This document shows positions 63,744 through 64,000 of a stretch of 64,000 bases of DNA, piece by piece. The DNA comes from Roseovarius aestuariivivens (GTDB lineage Bacteria > Pseudomonadota > Alphaproteobacteria > Rhodobacterales > Rhodobacteraceae): positions 1 to 64,000 of the forward strand of contig NZ_SJEY01000008.1 in the NCBI RefSeq assembly GCF_004761875.1, given 5' to 3'. The stretch's first letter is position 1; every line of letters starts with the position of its first letter. A program made the position numbers and the translations under genes. Below the pieces are notes generated by a model that worked only from the letters and a program-made list of their open reading frames with translations, was not told the DNA's origin and did not search any database.

Positions 63744-64000
63744 AACAGCCTATATCAGCGGCGGCTTGGCGGGCATGGGCCTTGAAGTGGCGCGCGCAAT
63801 GCGGGCCGCCGGACACCGCGTGGCGGTCGGTGGACGGCGCGGCGGGAACGTCGAGGCACAACAGGCGGCACACGAAGCGCTTGGTGAGGACGCTTTCGCG
63901 CACGAGCTCGACGTGTGCGATGAGACCTCCGTCGCCAGGTTTTGTCAGAACGCGGCGACCGCGATTGGAGACGCCGATATTCTGGTCAACTGCGCGGGCA
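63736..64000 (+). CDS. Short-chain dehydrogenase/reductase (partial, runs off the window)
   Basis: The first 88 residues are present. The N-terminus MTRTAYISGGLAGMGLEVAR has the glycine-rich cofactor motif of the SDR family (GGxxGMG), and ILVNCAG, the conserved NAG-type motif, appears near residue 82 at the very end. Substrate is unknown. It overlaps the stop of the metallo-hydrolase gene. Confidence 0.85.
   Translation, partial: MTRTAYISGGLAGMGLEVARAMRAAGHRVAVGGRRGGNVEAQQAAHEALGEDAFAHELDVCDETSVARFCQNAATAIGDADILVNCAG

Overview
The window is a stretch of an alphaproteobacterial chromosome, most likely an aerobic anoxygenic phototroph of the Roseobacter group (Rhodobacteraceae). The evidence is gene content and order: a compact photosynthesis gene cluster (PGC, about 10.65-58.62 kb) with a tetrahaem reaction-centre cytochrome (pufC) in the puf operon, no pufX, no LH2 (puc) genes, and spheroidene-type carotenoid genes. 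A genus such as Roseovarius is possible but cannot be fixed from the sequence alone. No insertion sequences, phage genes, CRISPR arrays, rRNA or tRNA genes were recognised.

Region 1 (1-10.65 kb) is a C1/C4 carbon module. It holds the 3' end of a succinyl/malyl-CoA ligase alpha gene, PEP carboxylase (ppc), a convergent two-gene NAD-dependent molybdo/tungsto formate dehydrogenase (alpha subunit plus a fused NuoE/NuoF-like beta subunit), a LysR-type regulator, and a second, divergent acyl-CoA ligase pair. An identical 14-bp element around a perfect TGGTATACCA palindrome lies in front of both the formate dehydrogenase operon and the ligase operon.

Region 2 (10.65-58.62 kb) is the PGC. Left arm, minus strand: ppaA, ppsR, bchG, a Bch2-type transporter, bchP, idi, bchE, bchJ. 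Centre, plus strand: bchF-N-B-H-L-M-lhaA-puhA-puhB-puhC-bciE-acsF-puhE-hemA-cycA. Then a minus-strand superoperon crtE-crtF-bchC-X-Y-Z-pufQ-B-A-L-M-C-dxs, the plus-strand pair crtD-crtC, minus-strand crtI-crtB-tspO, and plus-strand crtA-bchI-D-O. Together these encode bacteriochlorophyll a synthesis from protoporphyrin (Mg chelatase, both the O2-independent BchE and O2-dependent AcsF cyclases, dark-operative reductase, chlorin reductase, tail synthesis), spheroidene/spheroidenone synthesis, the LH1-RC core and its assembly factors, cytochrome c2, and isoprenoid and ALA supply. Nine exact TGT-N12-ACA boxes (PpsR/CrtJ type) lie in six promoter regions. One perfect FNR-type box (TTGAT-N4-ATCAA) lies upstream of bchE.

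Region 3 (58.62-64 kb) is an unrelated flank: a glycine betaine/proline-type ABC transporter (substrate-binding protein, ATPase, and a 688-residue permease with two fused permease domains), a metallo-beta-lactamase-fold hydrolase and the start of a short-chain dehydrogenase.

Many genes overlap by ATGA-type junctions. Several starts are non-ATG (puhE and bchX GTG; ppaA and bchC TTG; crtA possibly ATC). crtC appears to start 373 nt inside crtD in another frame.
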